Positions 30,353 through 39,619 of a stretch of 64,000 bases of DNA are shown piece by piece (the stretch's first letter is position 1; each line of letters begins with the position of its first letter). This DNA comes from Streptococcus orisasini (GTDB lineage: Bacteria; Bacillota; Bacilli; Lactobacillales; Streptococcaceae). The translations under genes were made by a program, and so were the position numbers. The stretch spans positions 62,001 through 126,000 of the forward strand of contig NZ_BCLE01000009.1 of assembly GCF_001431045.1 (NCBI RefSeq), read 5' to 3'. The notes under the pieces are model-generated. The model searched no databases. It worked only from the letters and a program-made list of their open reading frames with translations, and was not told where the DNA came from.

Positions 30353-30997
30353 ATGGATCTTACCATATACGATTTATACCAAAAAATGCTCCGTCACATG
30401 GGTCCCACTAATTGGTGGCCGGCTGACAGCAAGCAGCAAATTATCATTGAAGCCATTCTCATCCAAAATACAACCGAAAAAAACGCCACACGCGCCTCAC
30501 AGCTGATCAAAGCTGAGACGGATTACGATTTTCGCAGGATACAGGAACTGTCCTCAGAACAATTAGAACTTTTAGTCCGCCCGGCCGGCTTTATGAAAAA
30601 TAAAAGCAAGGCGATTCGGACAGTTTCTAAGTGGTATCTGGAGCATCAGGAAGATTCTCATGCCGCTGTGAAACAATACGGGCAAAACCTGCGCCAAACC
30701 CTGCTGAAACTCCACGGTGTTGGTCCCGAAACGGCCGACGTTCTTCTGACCTATATCTTTGATCAGCCGCAGTTTATTGCTGATAAATATGCCAGAACGC
30801 TTTTCAGCCATCTGGGTCTTTCCGGCTTAAGCGATTATCAGAGCCTGAGCCGTCAGCTGACCCGGCTGCCAGCCCCTTTTACTTATCAGGACGCCCAAGA
30901 ATTTCATGGTTTGATTGATGAATTTGGCAAAGACTATTTTCATCCGCCCAAAAATTTTGAAAACAGCTTTTTAGCCGGTGATAAACTCATTTTATAA
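30353..30997 (+). CDS. HhH-GPD DNA glycosylase, MagIII-like
   Basis: 214 residues. The helix-hairpin-helix LLKLHGVGPETADVLLTYIF is followed by FIADKYARTLFSHLG, placing the catalytic Asp in the ADKY motif. The residue that is Lys in bifunctional endonuclease III is Glu (GVGPETAD), so it is a monofunctional glycosylase, as in the 3-methyladenine enzyme MagIII. The protein has no Cys at all and so no 4Fe-4S cluster, unlike endonuclease III. It excises damaged, probably alkylated, bases. Monocistronic between clpL and the pdx locus. Confidence 0.82.
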   Translation: MDLTIYDLYQKMLRHMGPTNWWPADSKQQIIIEAILIQNTTEKNATRASQLIKAETDYDFRRIQELSSEQLELLVRPAGFMKNKSKAIRTVSKWYLEHQEDSHAAVKQYGQNLRQTLLKLHGVGPETADVLLTYIFDQPQFIADKYARTLFSHLGLSGLSDYQSLSRQLTRLPAPFTYQDAQEFHGLIDEFGKDYFHPPKNFENSFLAGDKLIL

Positions 30998-31077
30998 AAC
31001 AAGGCTGCTTGTCTGTAACTTTTGCTTGCTGTCTAAAACACTGCCAGTGTGCACCTGTTATTTTTGAATAATAAAAA

Positions 31078-31104
31078 AGAGTGGAACCATAGTTGTTCCA
31101 CTCT
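31078..31104 (-). terminator. Terminator on the minus strand (pdx transcript end)
   Basis: AGAGTGGAAC and GTTCCACTCT form a 10-bp stem with a short loop. On the minus strand TTTTTTATTATT follows. Its stem sequence is almost the same as the hairpin at 31394, which has its T-run on the other strand. Confidence 0.7.
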
Positions 31105-31212
31105 CAGTTTGTAGACAAACTCCCAAAACTAAATTCTCTCTAAAATTTCATCATAGAATAGTATCACTTTTCATTTTTGTAAAATGATATAGGAACTATC
31201 AAAATCTAACCC

Positions 31213-31347
31213 GATACTTTCCGATGTAGCAAAAGAGGCAGAAACTCACTGTTTCTGCCTCTCGGAGATTTTGAGACCTAGGCTCAAAATCTAGATATGG
31301 AATTCCGAAGGAAGTCGCTATCGTCCGTGCTACCTAAGGAAAGTATC
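31213..31347. ncRNA. Candidate structured RNA downstream of pdxU
   Basis: A 135-nt element closed by GATACTTTCC (31213-31222) with GGAAAGTATC (31338-31347), then GTAGCA (31226-31231) with TGCTAC (31328-31333). Inside are a perfect 11-bp hairpin (GAGGCAGAAAC, loop TCACT, 31235-31261) and a perfect 10-bp hairpin (AGATTTTGAG with CTCAAAATCT, 31266-31292). All helices nest without conflict. It lies in the 444-bp gap after the glycosylase and after the pdxU stop (minus strand), between two opposite terminators. It could be a 3'-UTR RNA of the pdx operon, a separate small RNA or a small repeat element. Confidence 0.5.
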
Positions 31348-31393
31348 ATAACAAAATATTACTTTTTGAGAAAATAGACTTTTTCTTCAGTCT

Positions 31394-31430
31394 GAGAGTG
31401 GAACTATAGTTGCTCCACTCTCATTTTTTT
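31394..31430 (+). terminator. Plus-strand terminator in the glycosylase-pdxU gap
   Basis: GAGAGTGGA (31394-31402) and TCCACTCTC (31414-31422), followed by ATTTTTTT on the plus strand. It would end any rightward transcript crossing the structured element at 31213-31347. Confidence 0.7.
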
Positions 31431-31441
31431 ACTTCATTCAA

Positions 31442-31978
31442 CTATAGTCTTTTGCTTTGCACAATACGCTTGAAAACGGGATACAGCAAGGGTACTGCTA
31501 TAACAGTCACTATGGAAGTTCCAAAAGTTCCAGCAATTTTGACAAGGGCTCCTGTCATGGCGGCAGCCAAAGGCAGGCTGCCAACCAAACTATTAATGAT
31601 TGTGTACTTGATCAAGTTGAGAATAATTTTTGTCAAGGCAGCAATGATGCCAACGGTAAGGATATTTATTGTCCTATCATCTGCTTTCATAGCCTTCTCA
31701 TAAACCAGATGCAAAACGAAGCAGACAATCAAAGACTCTAAAATCGTTATCCAAACTTCTGCTGCATAGCCATTTAAAATATCAAACAAGCCCAAACCCA
31801 ATGTCGCTGCCAAGGCGCCAAAGCCTGAACCAAAAATCAGAACAGCTATCACAACCAAAGCATTTCCCAAATGGATAAACTGAGGTCCCACTTGAATCCT
31901 TAAAAATTGGACACTGACCAAGATTAAAGCAGCAAAAAGACTGATTTCTATTATCCGACGCAACTCTTCTTTTTTCAT
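31442..31978 (-). CDS. pdxU: ECF transporter S component, vitamin B6 type
   Basis: 178 residues, five or six membrane helices (for example LVIAVLIFGSGFGALAATLGLGLFDILNGYAAEVW), typical of substrate-binding S subunits that share a housekeeping ECF module. The start overlaps the pdxK stop by 4 nt. Pairing with pyridoxal kinase and a PdxR-type regulator indicates a B6 vitamer substrate; I recall this gene in S. mutans as pdxU. Small pyrimidine substrates of HmpT-like S units are the alternative. Confidence 0.8.
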   Translation of the reverse strand: MKKEELRRIIEISLFAALILVSVQFLRIQVGPQFIHLGNALVVIAVLIFGSGFGALAATLGLGLFDILNGYAAEVWITILESLIVCFVLHLVYEKAMKADDRTINILTVGIIAALTKIILNLIKYTIINSLVGSLPLAAAMTGALVKIAGTFGTSIVTVIAVPLLYPVFKRIVQSKRL

Positions 31979-32826
31979 TTTTCTTCCTCCACTAAAAACT
32001 GATGCTGCTTGATGAGCTCAAGCAAGTGCGGCTCATAACAAAGACCGTATTTTAAATCACGGTTTAAATTCAGTGTGCTTTGAATGGCCTCGTCCAGAAA
32101 GTCTAAGGCCAAGCGGGCTGATTTTTCCGCTGCAATCCCATGGAAATAGCCGCTGGCCAGGATAGCTGTGACAATATCTCCCGTTCCGTAAAACAGCTGA
32201 GGATAGCGCTTGGCCATGATATAAACGATTTCATCTCTTTGCTTTTGATAAAGAGCCAAGCCAATCTTATCTTTTTCAAAGGAAACTCCTGTCAAAATAA
32301 CGTTCTCAGGACCTAAGGCAGCTAATTTTTTTAAAAGATTGTCAATCTGATTTGGTTCATAATCATCCCCAAGATAAGCTGTGCCTGTCAAAAAAGCAGC
32401 TTCTGTCAGATTAGGCGTAATGACATCTGCTTTTTGGCAGAGATGGCGGATATGCTGTGCATAATCCTGATCAAATCCTTGGTAAAAGCGCCCATTATCT
32501 CCCATGATGGGATCCACAAAAAGAGGAATTTTCTTTTTTTCAGCAAAAGCAATCAGCAAAGCGATCTGTTCTTTATTTTTTAAATATCCTGTCACCAGGC
32601 CGTCAAAAGCAAGATCCAATTCCTGCCACTGTGACAGAAAACCAGCCATGCCGGCTGTATAATCATCTATTTGAATATTTTTAAAGCCGCCTGTGTGCGA
32701 AGACAACAGCACTGTCGGTAAAATAGCAGTTTCTACCTGACAAGCTGCCATAATCGGCAGACTGCTGGCCAGAGCAACCTTGCCCAATCCAGGCAAATCA
32801 TTGGCTACAAGCAAACGCGGCATCAT
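31975..32826 (-). CDS. pdxK: Pyridoxal/pyridoxine kinase
   Basis: 283 residues. Ribokinase-like fold: substrate site region LVANDLPGLGKVALASSLP, LVTGYLKNKEQIALL, FVDPIMGDNGRFYQGF, DVITPNLTEAAFLTG, and the anion-hole motif YGTGDIVTAILASGYFHG with the catalytic Asp. It phosphorylates B6 vitamers and so traps what PdxU imports. Divergent from pdxR. AAGGAG precedes the start; two adjacent ATG codons are possible. Confidence 0.9.
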   Translation of the reverse strand: MMPRLLVANDLPGLGKVALASSLPIMAACQVETAILPTVLLSSHTGGFKNIQIDDYTAGMAGFLSQWQELDLAFDGLVTGYLKNKEQIALLIAFAEKKKIPLFVDPIMGDNGRFYQGFDQDYAQHIRHLCQKADVITPNLTEAAFLTGTAYLGDDYEPNQIDNLLKKLAALGPENVILTGVSFEKDKIGLALYQKQRDEIVYIMAKRYPQLFYGTGDIVTAILASGYFHGIAAEKSARLALDFLDEAIQSTLNLNRDLKYGLCYEPHLLELIKQHQFLVEEEK

Positions 32827-32856
32827 ATAAACTCCTTAATTTTTAAAAAGTTAAAA

Positions 32857-32890
32857 CTATTGTAAGAAATTTTAGAATGAGGTACAATAG
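32857..32890. promoter_or_regulatory. pdxR promoter within an inverted repeat
   Basis: TTGTAA (32860-32865), 17 bp, TACAAT (32883-32888) is the pdxR promoter. CTATTGTA (32857-32864) and TACAATAG (32883-32890) are perfect inverted 8-mers that coincide with the -35 and -10. The site lies in the 92-bp gap shared with pdxK, so it is a likely PdxR operator for autorepression and for control of pdxK-pdxU. Confidence 0.6.
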
Positions 32891-32918
32891 GAACAAATTT
32901 AAACTGTATGGGGACAAA

Positions 32919-34184
32919 ATGGCTAGTAAGTATCAAGAAATTTTAACAACTATCGTTCAAAAAATCGAGACAGGTGAGCTAAGGCGAGGAGACAGACTGC
33001 CTTCTATCCGCCAGTTGAGTTCAGAATTTAACTGCAGCAAAGACACTGTCCAAAAAGCTTTATCTGAATTGAAATATCAAAAATATATCTATCCTGTTCC
33101 TAAAAGCGGTTATTATGTTTTTGAAGACAGTCACGAGGAAGAAACGCTGCCTGAGCTTTCTCTCAGCGCCTATAATAATATCGCTTTTGAAGATTTTAGA
33201 AATTGTATGAATGAAACCTTGATTGGCCGTGAAAATTATCTGTTTAATTATTACCACCAGCAAGAAGGGCTGGAAGAGCTAACCAAATCCCTGCAGACCT
33301 TGTTTTTAGACCAGGCAATTTACAGTAAAAAAGAAAATATCGCTGTTACTTCTGGGACCCAGCAGGCGCTCTATATTCTCTCACAGATGAATTTTCCCAA
33401 TCAGAAGAAAACTATCCTGCTGGAGCAGCCTACCTATCATCGCATGAATGCCCTGGTAAAGTCGCAAAACCTTCCTTACTTGACGATTAATCGCGGTTTT
33501 GAAGGGCTGGATTTTGATTATCTGGAAAAGCTCTTTCAGCAAAAAACAATTAAATTTTTCTATACTATTCCGCGCCTCTCTAATCCCTTAGGCTTATCAT
33601 ACAGCCTGAAAGAAAAGCAGACTTTGGTAGATCTGGCTCACAAATACGATGTCTATATCGTTGAAGATGACTATATGGCAGATTTTGACAAAACGTCCAA
33701 TCTCTCGCTGCATTATTTAGATACAAACGACAGAATTATTTATCTTAAATCTTTTTCAACCACTCTTTTTCCGGCTCTGCGCCTAGGAAGCTTGGTCCTT
33801 CCTAAAAAACTACTGAAAAGTTTTCTAGCCTATAAAAGTTTGATTGACTATGACACAAATCTCATCATGCAAAAGGCCTTATCGCTTTATATTGACAATG
33901 GTATGTTTGCCAAAAATAAGAAGCATCTCAGACAAATTCATGAACAAAAAACAGCTGAGCTCAAAAAAGAAATTCCATCTGCCTTGCTCAAGCTCCCTCA
34001 TCATCTATTTCAAGATTCATTAGTTATTCAGCTGCCTCTTAAAACGCAACTCTCACTTTTAAGGCACAGACTTAAAACACCTGATTTCCTAGAAAAAAAT
34101 TATATAAAAAACTGTCCTTATCAATTTCTTCAGCTTAAAAAGGACAGCAACTGGCAGGATATGATGAAACTTTTAAAATTGTAA
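32919..34184 (+). CDS. pdxR: MocR/GntR-type regulator PdxR
   Basis: 421 residues from ATG 32919, which has GGGGAC upstream; the 14-residue extension is unlikely. N-terminal GntR winged helix (QKIETGELRRGDRLPSIRQL, FNCSKDTVQKALSEL). The C-terminal aminotransferase fold contains TSGTQQALYIL, IPRLSNPLG, YIVEDDYMADF and KSFSTTLFPALRLG, whose Lys is the PLP-binding residue. MocR proteins of this type sense PLP. It is divergent from pdxK-pdxU and should control B6 salvage. Gene order matches S. mutans pdxR. Confidence 0.9.
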   Translation: MASKYQEILTTIVQKIETGELRRGDRLPSIRQLSSEFNCSKDTVQKALSELKYQKYIYPVPKSGYYVFEDSHEEETLPELSLSAYNNIAFEDFRNCMNETLIGRENYLFNYYHQQEGLEELTKSLQTLFLDQAIYSKKENIAVTSGTQQALYILSQMNFPNQKKTILLEQPTYHRMNALVKSQNLPYLTINRGFEGLDFDYLEKLFQQKTIKFFYTIPRLSNPLGLSYSLKEKQTLVDLAHKYDVYIVEDDYMADFDKTSNLSLHYLDTNDRIIYLKSFSTTLFPALRLGSLVLPKKLLKSFLAYKSLIDYDTNLIMQKALSLYIDNGMFAKNKKHLRQIHEQKTAELKKEIPSALLKLPHHLFQDSLVIQLPLKTQLSLLRHRLKTPDFLEKNYIKNCPYQFLQLKKDSNWQDMMKLLKL

Positions 34185-34208
34185 GCTAATCATCTTTTTC
34201 TGAAACTG

Positions 34209-34264
34209 GCTCTATAATTCTGCTAACAGATAGTTTCTGTTTCAGACTTTATAGAGCTTTTTTT
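34209..34264 (+). terminator. pdxR terminator
   Basis: GCTCTATAA (34209-34217) and TTATAGAGC (34249-34257) followed by seven T residues. An inner GAAAC/GTTTC pairing is also present. Confidence 0.8.
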
Positions 34265-34298
34265 GTGTGAGAGTATAAAAATCGTTTTAATATTAAAA

Positions 34299-34351
34299 AC
34301 TCTTCGCTGACACATCTTCATATCAGATGAAGAATAAGTCTTTTGAAGAGT
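34299..34351 (-). terminator. mmuM terminator
   Basis: ACTCTTC/GAAGAGT outer stem with an inner ATCTTCAT/ATGAAGA hairpin; on the minus strand it is followed by TTTTTAAT. It lies about 10 nt after the mmuM stop. Confidence 0.75.
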
Positions 34352-34363
34352 CATGATTCTTTA

Positions 34364-35314
34364 TTACTTTTTTAGCCCCTTGCTTAAACTTTCGATATCA
34401 CTAGGTCTCGTCCGGCAGCAGCCTCCTACAATTTTGGCTCCTAGTTTCCGCCAAGAAATGGTATTTTCTAAAAGCGTATGGGATTTGTCAGCAGATTGAG
34501 TCCATGTTTGATGCTGTCCGTCATAAACTTCTCCTGAATTAGGGTAAGTTACCAAAGGTTTGTCAGTAACAGCACTTATTTTCTTTAAAAGATCAGTATA
34601 AACTGTAGGAGAACTGCAGTTAATCCCCAAGGCCAAAATCTGCGGTGCCGCATCCAGTAAAGCTGCCACTTCTTCTATTGCTGTACCGTCAGAAATGCTG
34701 CTATTATTTTGAGCTGTAAAACTCATATACGCTTCTACAGCAGGAAATTCTTCCTGCAGCAGTTCAGTCAGAGCTTGAGCTTCCAAGAAACTGGGAATTG
34801 TTTCCAAAGCCAGCAAATCACTGCCTTTTCCCAGCAAAACAGTAATACGCGATCTGTGAAAATCTTTGAGTCCTTCTTTTTCCATTGAACCATAATCGCC
34901 AGTATATTCCGAACCATCGGCCAAGTAAGCGGCATAAGGCCCCACATCGCCGCTAATCAAAGGATAGGGACGTCCTTGCTTTTCTTCTTCGCTCAATTCC
35001 TGCCAGACTTTTTCCCTGGCTCTTTTTGCTAAATCAACGGTCAAAGCGATGGTCTTTTCAGCTTCTTCCTGACTGAGTCCATAATCGCACAGCCCTTGTA
35101 GACTAGCCTGATAGCTGGAAGTGGTCACAATATCAGAACCTGAACGCAAGTAGGTCTCATGAACAGACTGAATCAAATCAGGATCCTCTAAAAGATATTT
35201 TGCTGACCACAATTTTCCCGACACATCGTGCCCCAAAAATTCCAGCTCCGTTCCTAAGGCACCGTGTAAAATCAAATAATCTTCCTGTTCTAACAATGTT
35301 TTAAAACGTCCCAT
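34364..35314 (-). CDS. mmuM: Homocysteine S-methyltransferase
   Basis: 316 residues. Cobalamin-independent transfer of a methyl group from S-methylmethionine to homocysteine, giving methionine. Zinc-thiolate ligands are visible in LGINCSSPTVYTD and VGGCCRTRPSDI. The N-terminal HGALGTELEFLG is typical of the family. Downstream of mmuP by 9 nt, so import and use of S-methylmethionine are coupled. Confidence 0.93.
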   Translation of the reverse strand: MGRFKTLLEQEDYLILHGALGTELEFLGHDVSGKLWSAKYLLEDPDLIQSVHETYLRSGSDIVTTSSYQASLQGLCDYGLSQEEAEKTIALTVDLAKRAREKVWQELSEEEKQGRPYPLISGDVGPYAAYLADGSEYTGDYGSMEKEGLKDFHRSRITVLLGKGSDLLALETIPSFLEAQALTELLQEEFPAVEAYMSFTAQNNSSISDGTAIEEVAALLDAAPQILALGINCSSPTVYTDLLKKISAVTDKPLVTYPNSGEVYDGQHQTWTQSADKSHTLLENTISWRKLGAKIVGGCCRTRPSDIESLSKGLKK

Positions 35315-35323
35315 AAAACCTCC

Positions 35324-36700
35324 TTAAAATTTCTTATAGCGCCAGTAATAATAAAGATAGCACAAGGCTATAAAAGGTACACCAAAGTATAGCCCTGCTC
35401 TTTGTGAGGCGTCCCAGGCAATACCAATGATGGAAATCAGCAGCAATATAATCGTAATGTAGGGTAAAACCGGTGTCAAGGGCGTCTTGTAAGACAGCTC
35501 GTCTTCGGTGTGGTTTTTTAACCACTCTTTGCGAAAATTGATCTGCGCCATAGGAATAGACAGCCACACTACCACTACTGCAAAACCGGCAATAGACACA
35601 AGAGCCAGATAAACAGTATCTGCGGCATAAATGCTTGAAAAAAGAGACAAAACTGCTCCTGCCATGGACAAAAGCAGGGCACGCATAGGTACTCCGTGTT
35701 CATTAATTTTGACAACTTTTTGACTAATCATACCCTCGTTGGCAAGAGACCAAAGCATACGACTGGAGGCATAGAGCCCAGAATTTCCTGCTGATAAAAT
35801 AGCCGTTAAAATGACAAAATTCATGATATCAGCAGCAAAAGGAACTCCCATCTTATCAAAGACATCAACAAAGGGAGCACTTGAAACACCGGCTTCTTTC
35901 ATAGGCAGAAGCGACGCCAAAACTACTATGGTCAATACAAAGAAAATGACCAAACGTCCAATTGTCGTCTTAATCGCCTTAGGTACGGCCTCTTTAGGAT
36001 TATCCGTCTCACCTGCAGCAATACCAATCAGCTCTGTTCCGCTAAAAGCATAGTTAACAGCCAGCATAACAGTGATAAGAGCCGGAATCCCTTTTGGAGC
36101 AGCCCCGTGAGCTAGCAGATGCTTAAAAAGGATGGCCTCATGCTTGCCCTCGAAGGAAACGATGCCAATCATGGCACCAATTCCCAAAACAATAAAAACG
36201 AGAATTGCAATGACTTTAATGCTCGAAAAGAAAGACTCTGCTTCAGCAAAAGATCGGACGCTGAGGGCATTGATTCCAAAAATAATCAAGGCAAAAAGCG
36301 TCGCAAACACCCAGGTCGGCACCTGAGGAAACCACCGTCCCATGAGCATGCCTGCTCCCAGAAACTCTGTTCCTAGAGCGACAGTCCAGCAAATCCAGTA
36401 CAGCCAGGCAACGGTAAAGCCAGTCCCCGGACTGATAAATTTAGTTGCATAAGTATGAAAAGATCCGGTTACTGGCATAGCAACCGCCAGCTCTCCCAGC
36501 GACAGCATGACCAAATAAACCACCACTGCACCAATCAAATAGGAAATCACAGCGCCCAGAGGACCAGCCTGTGCAATCGTATAGCCGGAACTCAAGAACA
36601 GCCCTGTTCCAATAACACCGCCCAAAGACAGCATAAAAAGGTGACGGCTGGTCATTTTTCGCTTGAATTGGCCTTCGTTTTCAAAATTATGATTTTCCAT
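35324..36700 (-). CDS. mmuP: Amino acid permease, S-methylmethionine type
   Basis: 458 residues, twelve membrane helices of the APC family. The consensus [24 protein letters not shown] lies in the first helix and [25 protein letters not shown] after helix 6. Substrate assignment rests on the adjacent mmuM and the methionine-type box upstream (36777-36792). AGGAGG precedes the ATG. Confidence 0.85.
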   Translation of the reverse strand: MENHNFENEGQFKRKMTSRHLFMLSLGGVIGTGLFLSSGYTIAQAGPLGAVISYLIGAVVVYLVMLSLGELAVAMPVTGSFHTYATKFISPGTGFTVAWLYWICWTVALGTEFLGAGMLMGRWFPQVPTWVFATLFALIIFGINALSVRSFAEAESFFSSIKVIAILVFIVLGIGAMIGIVSFEGKHEAILFKHLLAHGAAPKGIPALITVMLAVNYAFSGTELIGIAAGETDNPKEAVPKAIKTTIGRLVIFFVLTIVVLASLLPMKEAGVSSAPFVDVFDKMGVPFAADIMNFVILTAILSAGNSGLYASSRMLWSLANEGMISQKVVKINEHGVPMRALLLSMAGAVLSLFSSIYAADTVYLALVSIAGFAVVVVWLSIPMAQINFRKEWLKNHTEDELSYKTPLTPVLPYITIILLLISIIGIAWDASQRAGLYFGVPFIALCYLYYYWRYKKF

Positions 36701-36733
36701 GAATCCTCCTAAACCTTAATAGAATTATCATAA

Positions 36734-36888
36734 CACAATTAACCTATCTTAGATAATAGCTATTTTCTATCATGCTATTAGTTAGAAACTATAGCCAAAA
36801 ACAAGTTAGACAGTCCTCGTCCTCCCGCAATTTATCTTACTGTCTGAATAACAGCTAGACTATTCGTTTTTAAAGATAGTTAATTGTG
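36734..36888. promoter_or_regulatory. mmuP upstream region with Met-box and flanking inverted repeat
   Basis: On the minus strand a TATGAT -10 (36732-36727) serves mmuP. ATAGTTTCTAACTAAT (36792-36777) lies within the larger dyad GCTATTAGTT…AAACTATAGC and resembles the streptococcal MetR/MtaR box (ATAGTTT-N-AAACTAT, about two mismatches), at a position suited to LysR activation. CACAATTAACCTATCT (36734-36749) and AGATAGTTAATTGTG (36874-36888) form an inverted pair around the region, with another GACAGT/ACTGTC hairpin inside. Confidence 0.55.
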
Positions 36889-36917
36889 CAAATCTTGTCA
36901 AGACAGCCAACAAAAAA

Positions 36918-36961
36918 AGCAGGATAAAGCAATCTTTAGTCGAAAATCGCTTTTCCTACCT
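36918..36961 (-). terminator. ysxC operon terminator
   Basis: On the minus strand AGGTAGGAAAAGC pairs with GCTTTATCCTGCT, followed by TTTTTTTG, just after the ysxC stop. Confidence 0.8.
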
Positions 36962-36975
36962 TTTTGGATTTATTT

Positions 36976-37569
36976 TTACAGACAGTCTAAGATAGCATCC
37001 CAGGATGCATCCAGACCGGTGCGGTCAACAGATGAAAAGATAATGAACTGATCAAACTTATCAAAGTTCAGTTTCTTTTTTATCGCCGCTTCATGCTTGT
37101 TCCATTTGCCGCGGGGAACTTTATCAGCTTTGGTAGCAACCAAAATGACCGGAATGTCATAGTATTTGAGAAACTCGTACATTTGAACATCGTCCGCACT
37201 GGGATCATGGCGAAAATCAACCAAGCTGACCACTGCCCGCAAATTATCACGGCTGGTCAGATAGTCTTCAATCATTTTTCCCCATTTGGCACGCTCAGCC
37301 TTGGAAACCTTGGCATAGCCATAACCCGGCACATCCACAAAGCGCAACTTATCATCGATATTATAAAAATTTAGCAGCTGTGTCTTTCCAGGTTTGCTGG
37401 AGGTTCGAGCTAGATTTTTTCGTCCCAAAAGCGTATTGATAAAACTTGATTTACCAACATTTGAACGTCCAGAAAGAGCAATTTCTGGTAGCTCATCCTG
37501 CGGATAGTGAGACTTATTTGCCGCACTTAAAAGAATGGAAGCATTATGGGTATTTAAAATTTCACTCAT
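36976..37569 (-). CDS. ysxC: Ribosome-assembly GTPase YsxC/EngB
   Basis: 197 residues. G1 [13 protein letters not shown]3 DVPGYGY, G4 ATKADKV. Essential GTPase in 50S assembly. It follows clpX by 9 nt, the common clpX-ysxC order of streptococci. Confidence 0.95.
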   Translation of the reverse strand: MSEILNTHNASILLSAANKSHYPQDELPEIALSGRSNVGKSSFINTLLGRKNLARTSSKPGKTQLLNFYNIDDKLRFVDVPGYGYAKVSKAERAKWGKMIEDYLTSRDNLRAVVSLVDFRHDPSADDVQMYEFLKYYDIPVILVATKADKVPRGKWNKHEAAIKKKLNFDKFDQFIIFSSVDRTGLDASWDAILDCL

Positions 37570-37578
37570 CAGTTTTCC

Positions 37579-38808
37579 TCAGGCCGTTTCAAGAACGGGT
37601 TTATCTGTTCCTTCAACAGCTTCTTTAGTAATGCGCACACAGGTGACATCTTCCTGGCTTGGAATTTCAAACATCAAGTCCAGCATGGTTTCTTCAATAA
37701 TTGACCGAAGTCCCCGTGCACCTGTCTTTCGCTCAATCGCCTTTTGGGCAATAGCTTCTAGGGCATCTTGATCAAATTCGAGTTCAACACCGTCGTAAGA
37801 CAGAAGAGTCTTATACTGCTTAACCAAGGCATTCTTAGGCTCGGTCAAAATCTTAACTAAATCATCAACAGTCAGCTGTTCAAGAGCCGCCAAAACTGGC
37901 AAACGACCAATAAATTCAGGAATCAGACCGAATTTTTGAATATCCTCAGAAATGATTTCCTGCATATAAGAAGCCTTATCATCAATCTTCTTATTGTTTT
38001 GTCCAAAACCGATGATCTTTTCTCCCAAACGCTGCTTAACAATATCTTCAATACCATCAAAAGCCCCGCCAACGATAAAGAGAATGTTCTTGGTATTAAT
38101 TTGAATCATTTCCTGCTGCGGATGCTTGCGGCCGCCTTGAGGCGGAACACTGGCAACCGTTCCTTCGATAATTTTCAGCAGAGCCTGCTGAACACCTTCG
38201 CCTGAAACATCGCGGGTGATTGAAACATTTTCACCTTTTTTAGCAATCTTGTCAATTTCATCGACATAGATAATGCCGCGTTCCGCGCGCTCCACGTTAT
38301 AGTCAGCAGCCTGAATTAGTTTGAGCAGAATATTTTCAACATCCTCACCCACGTAGCCTGCTTCAGTTAAGGCAGTGGCATCTGCAATAGCAAAGGGAAC
38401 ATTGAGACTTTTGGCCAAGGTCTGAGCCAAAAAAGTCTTTCCAGAACCTGTCGGGCCAATCATGAGAATGTTGGATTTTTGTAAATCAACATCCTGATCT
38501 TCCTGACTTTCTGTAAAGCTGATCCGTTTATAATGATTATAGACCGCAACTGCCAAAACCCGTTTGGCACGGTCCTGACCAACAACATAGCTGTCCAAAA
38601 TTTCTAAGAGTTCCTTAGGCTTTGGAACTTCAGTGAGATCAGCCAGAACTTCTTCTGCTAACTCTTCGCGGATAATTTCTTGAGACAGTTCAACACATTC
38701 ATTACAGATGAACACACCATTACCTGCAATAATCTTTTTAACTTCATCTTGATTTTTGCCACAGAATGAACAGTGAACTGTGACATCATTCGTTCTATTT
38801 CCAGCCAT
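37579..38808 (-). CDS. clpX: ATP-dependent Clp protease ATPase ClpX
   Basis: 409 residues. N-terminal zinc-binding domain with Cys residues near 13, 16, 35 and 38 (CSFCGK…CNEC). AAA+ module has Walker [15 protein letters not shown], Walker [11 protein letters not shown], and pore loop [11 protein letters not shown]. The IGF loop that docks ClpP is visible in [10 protein letters not shown]. It unfolds substrates for ClpP. Confidence 0.97.
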   Translation of the reverse strand: MAGNRTNDVTVHCSFCGKNQDEVKKIIAGNGVFICNECVELSQEIIREELAEEVLADLTEVPKPKELLEILDSYVVGQDRAKRVLAVAVYNHYKRISFTESQEDQDVDLQKSNILMIGPTGSGKTFLAQTLAKSLNVPFAIADATALTEAGYVGEDVENILLKLIQAADYNVERAERGIIYVDEIDKIAKKGENVSITRDVSGEGVQQALLKIIEGTVASVPPQGGRKHPQQEMIQINTKNILFIVGGAFDGIEDIVKQRLGEKIIGFGQNNKKIDDKASYMQEIISEDIQKFGLIPEFIGRLPVLAALEQLTVDDLVKILTEPKNALVKQYKTLLSYDGVELEFDQDALEAIAQKAIERKTGARGLRSIIEETMLDLMFEIPSQEDVTCVRITKEAVEGTDKPVLETA

Positions 38809-38834
38809 TTTTTCCTCTAATTTCTAATCTCTTT

Positions 38835-39005
38835 TTAAAACAGGGTCCCATAAAAAGCATGAATGGTATTTACAATATTTGTAAAAGCATTCAGTAAGAA
38901 AAATATCCCTAAACCATAACGATTTTTTTTAAACGCAGGAATTGCGCATAAGATACAAATCACGAACAAAAAGGCAGTAAATACCCCAAAAACACTTCTT
39001 TGCAT
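38835..39005 (-). CDS. Small membrane protein between dfrA and clpX
   Basis: 56 residues from ATG 39005, or 60 from a TTG at 39017, which sits almost on top of the AAGGAG site; neither spacing is ideal. Two hydrophobic helices (FGVFTAFLFVICILCAI and GLGIFFLLNAFTNIVNTI). A hypothetical gene is at the same place in S. mutans as I recall. No function can be assigned. Confidence 0.6.
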   Translation of the reverse strand: MQRSVFGVFTAFLFVICILCAIPAFKKNRYGLGIFFLLNAFTNIVNTIHAFYGTLF

Positions 39006-39026
39006 AATCTTTGGCAAATCTCCTTG

Positions 39027-39542
39027 CTACTTTTTTTCCCAGACAGTGACAGTGAAAGCGTAGGGATTTTTATCATCCTTGTCAAAATCTGTGCTTGTCG
39101 ACTCTTGAAAATCTGACCAATCAAGTTCCGGAAAATAGGTATCACCTGTGAATGTCCCATGAACCTTGGTTCTGATAAGTTCATCGTAATGATTCTCAAA
39201 AACCTTATAAATGCTAGCACCGCCGACAACATAAAGGTTTTTATTCTGACTGTCAAACCAAGCCAGAACCTCCTTTAGACTGTTAAGAGCCTTAACGCCT
39301 TCTGCCTGAAAATTTTCGTCCCTTGTCAAAATCAAAGTTTCACGGTTGGGAAGAACGCGGCGCTTCATCCCATCAAAAGTGACACGCCCCATTAAAAGTG
39401 CATGCCCTGTTGTTGTTTCTTTAAAATGTTTGAGTTCTTTGGGAAGATGCCAAGGCAGCCTGCCATCAGCTCCAATCAGACCATTTTCGTCTTCAGCCCA
39501 AATAGCGATAATTTTCTTTTCTTGTTTGTTGTTCATACTCAT
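39027..39542 (-). CDS. dfrA: Dihydrofolate reductase
   Basis: 171 residues. IIAIWAEDENGLIGADGRLPWHLPKELKHF (substrate and Met20-loop region), ALLMGRVTFDGM (NADPH phosphate side) and LYVVGGASIYKVF. Reduces dihydrofolate to tetrahydrofolate, the partner reaction of ThyA nearby. No clear Shine-Dalgarno is seen; a TAAAAT box lies only 3 nt before the ATG, so initiation may be leaderless or start at the internal ATG two codons later. Confidence 0.94.
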   Translation of the reverse strand: MSMNNKQEKKIIAIWAEDENGLIGADGRLPWHLPKELKHFKETTTGHALLMGRVTFDGMKRRVLPNRETLILTRDENFQAEGVKALNSLKEVLAWFDSQNKNLYVVGGASIYKVFENHYDELIRTKVHGTFTGDTYFPELDWSDFQESTSTDFDKDDKNPYAFTVTVWEKK

Positions 39543-39619
39543 TTTATTTTAACAAATTTCAACAAAAAATGCATTGAAAAAAATCAAATGCAGTTTTTTA
39601 ATAATAATTTTAGAAATTT

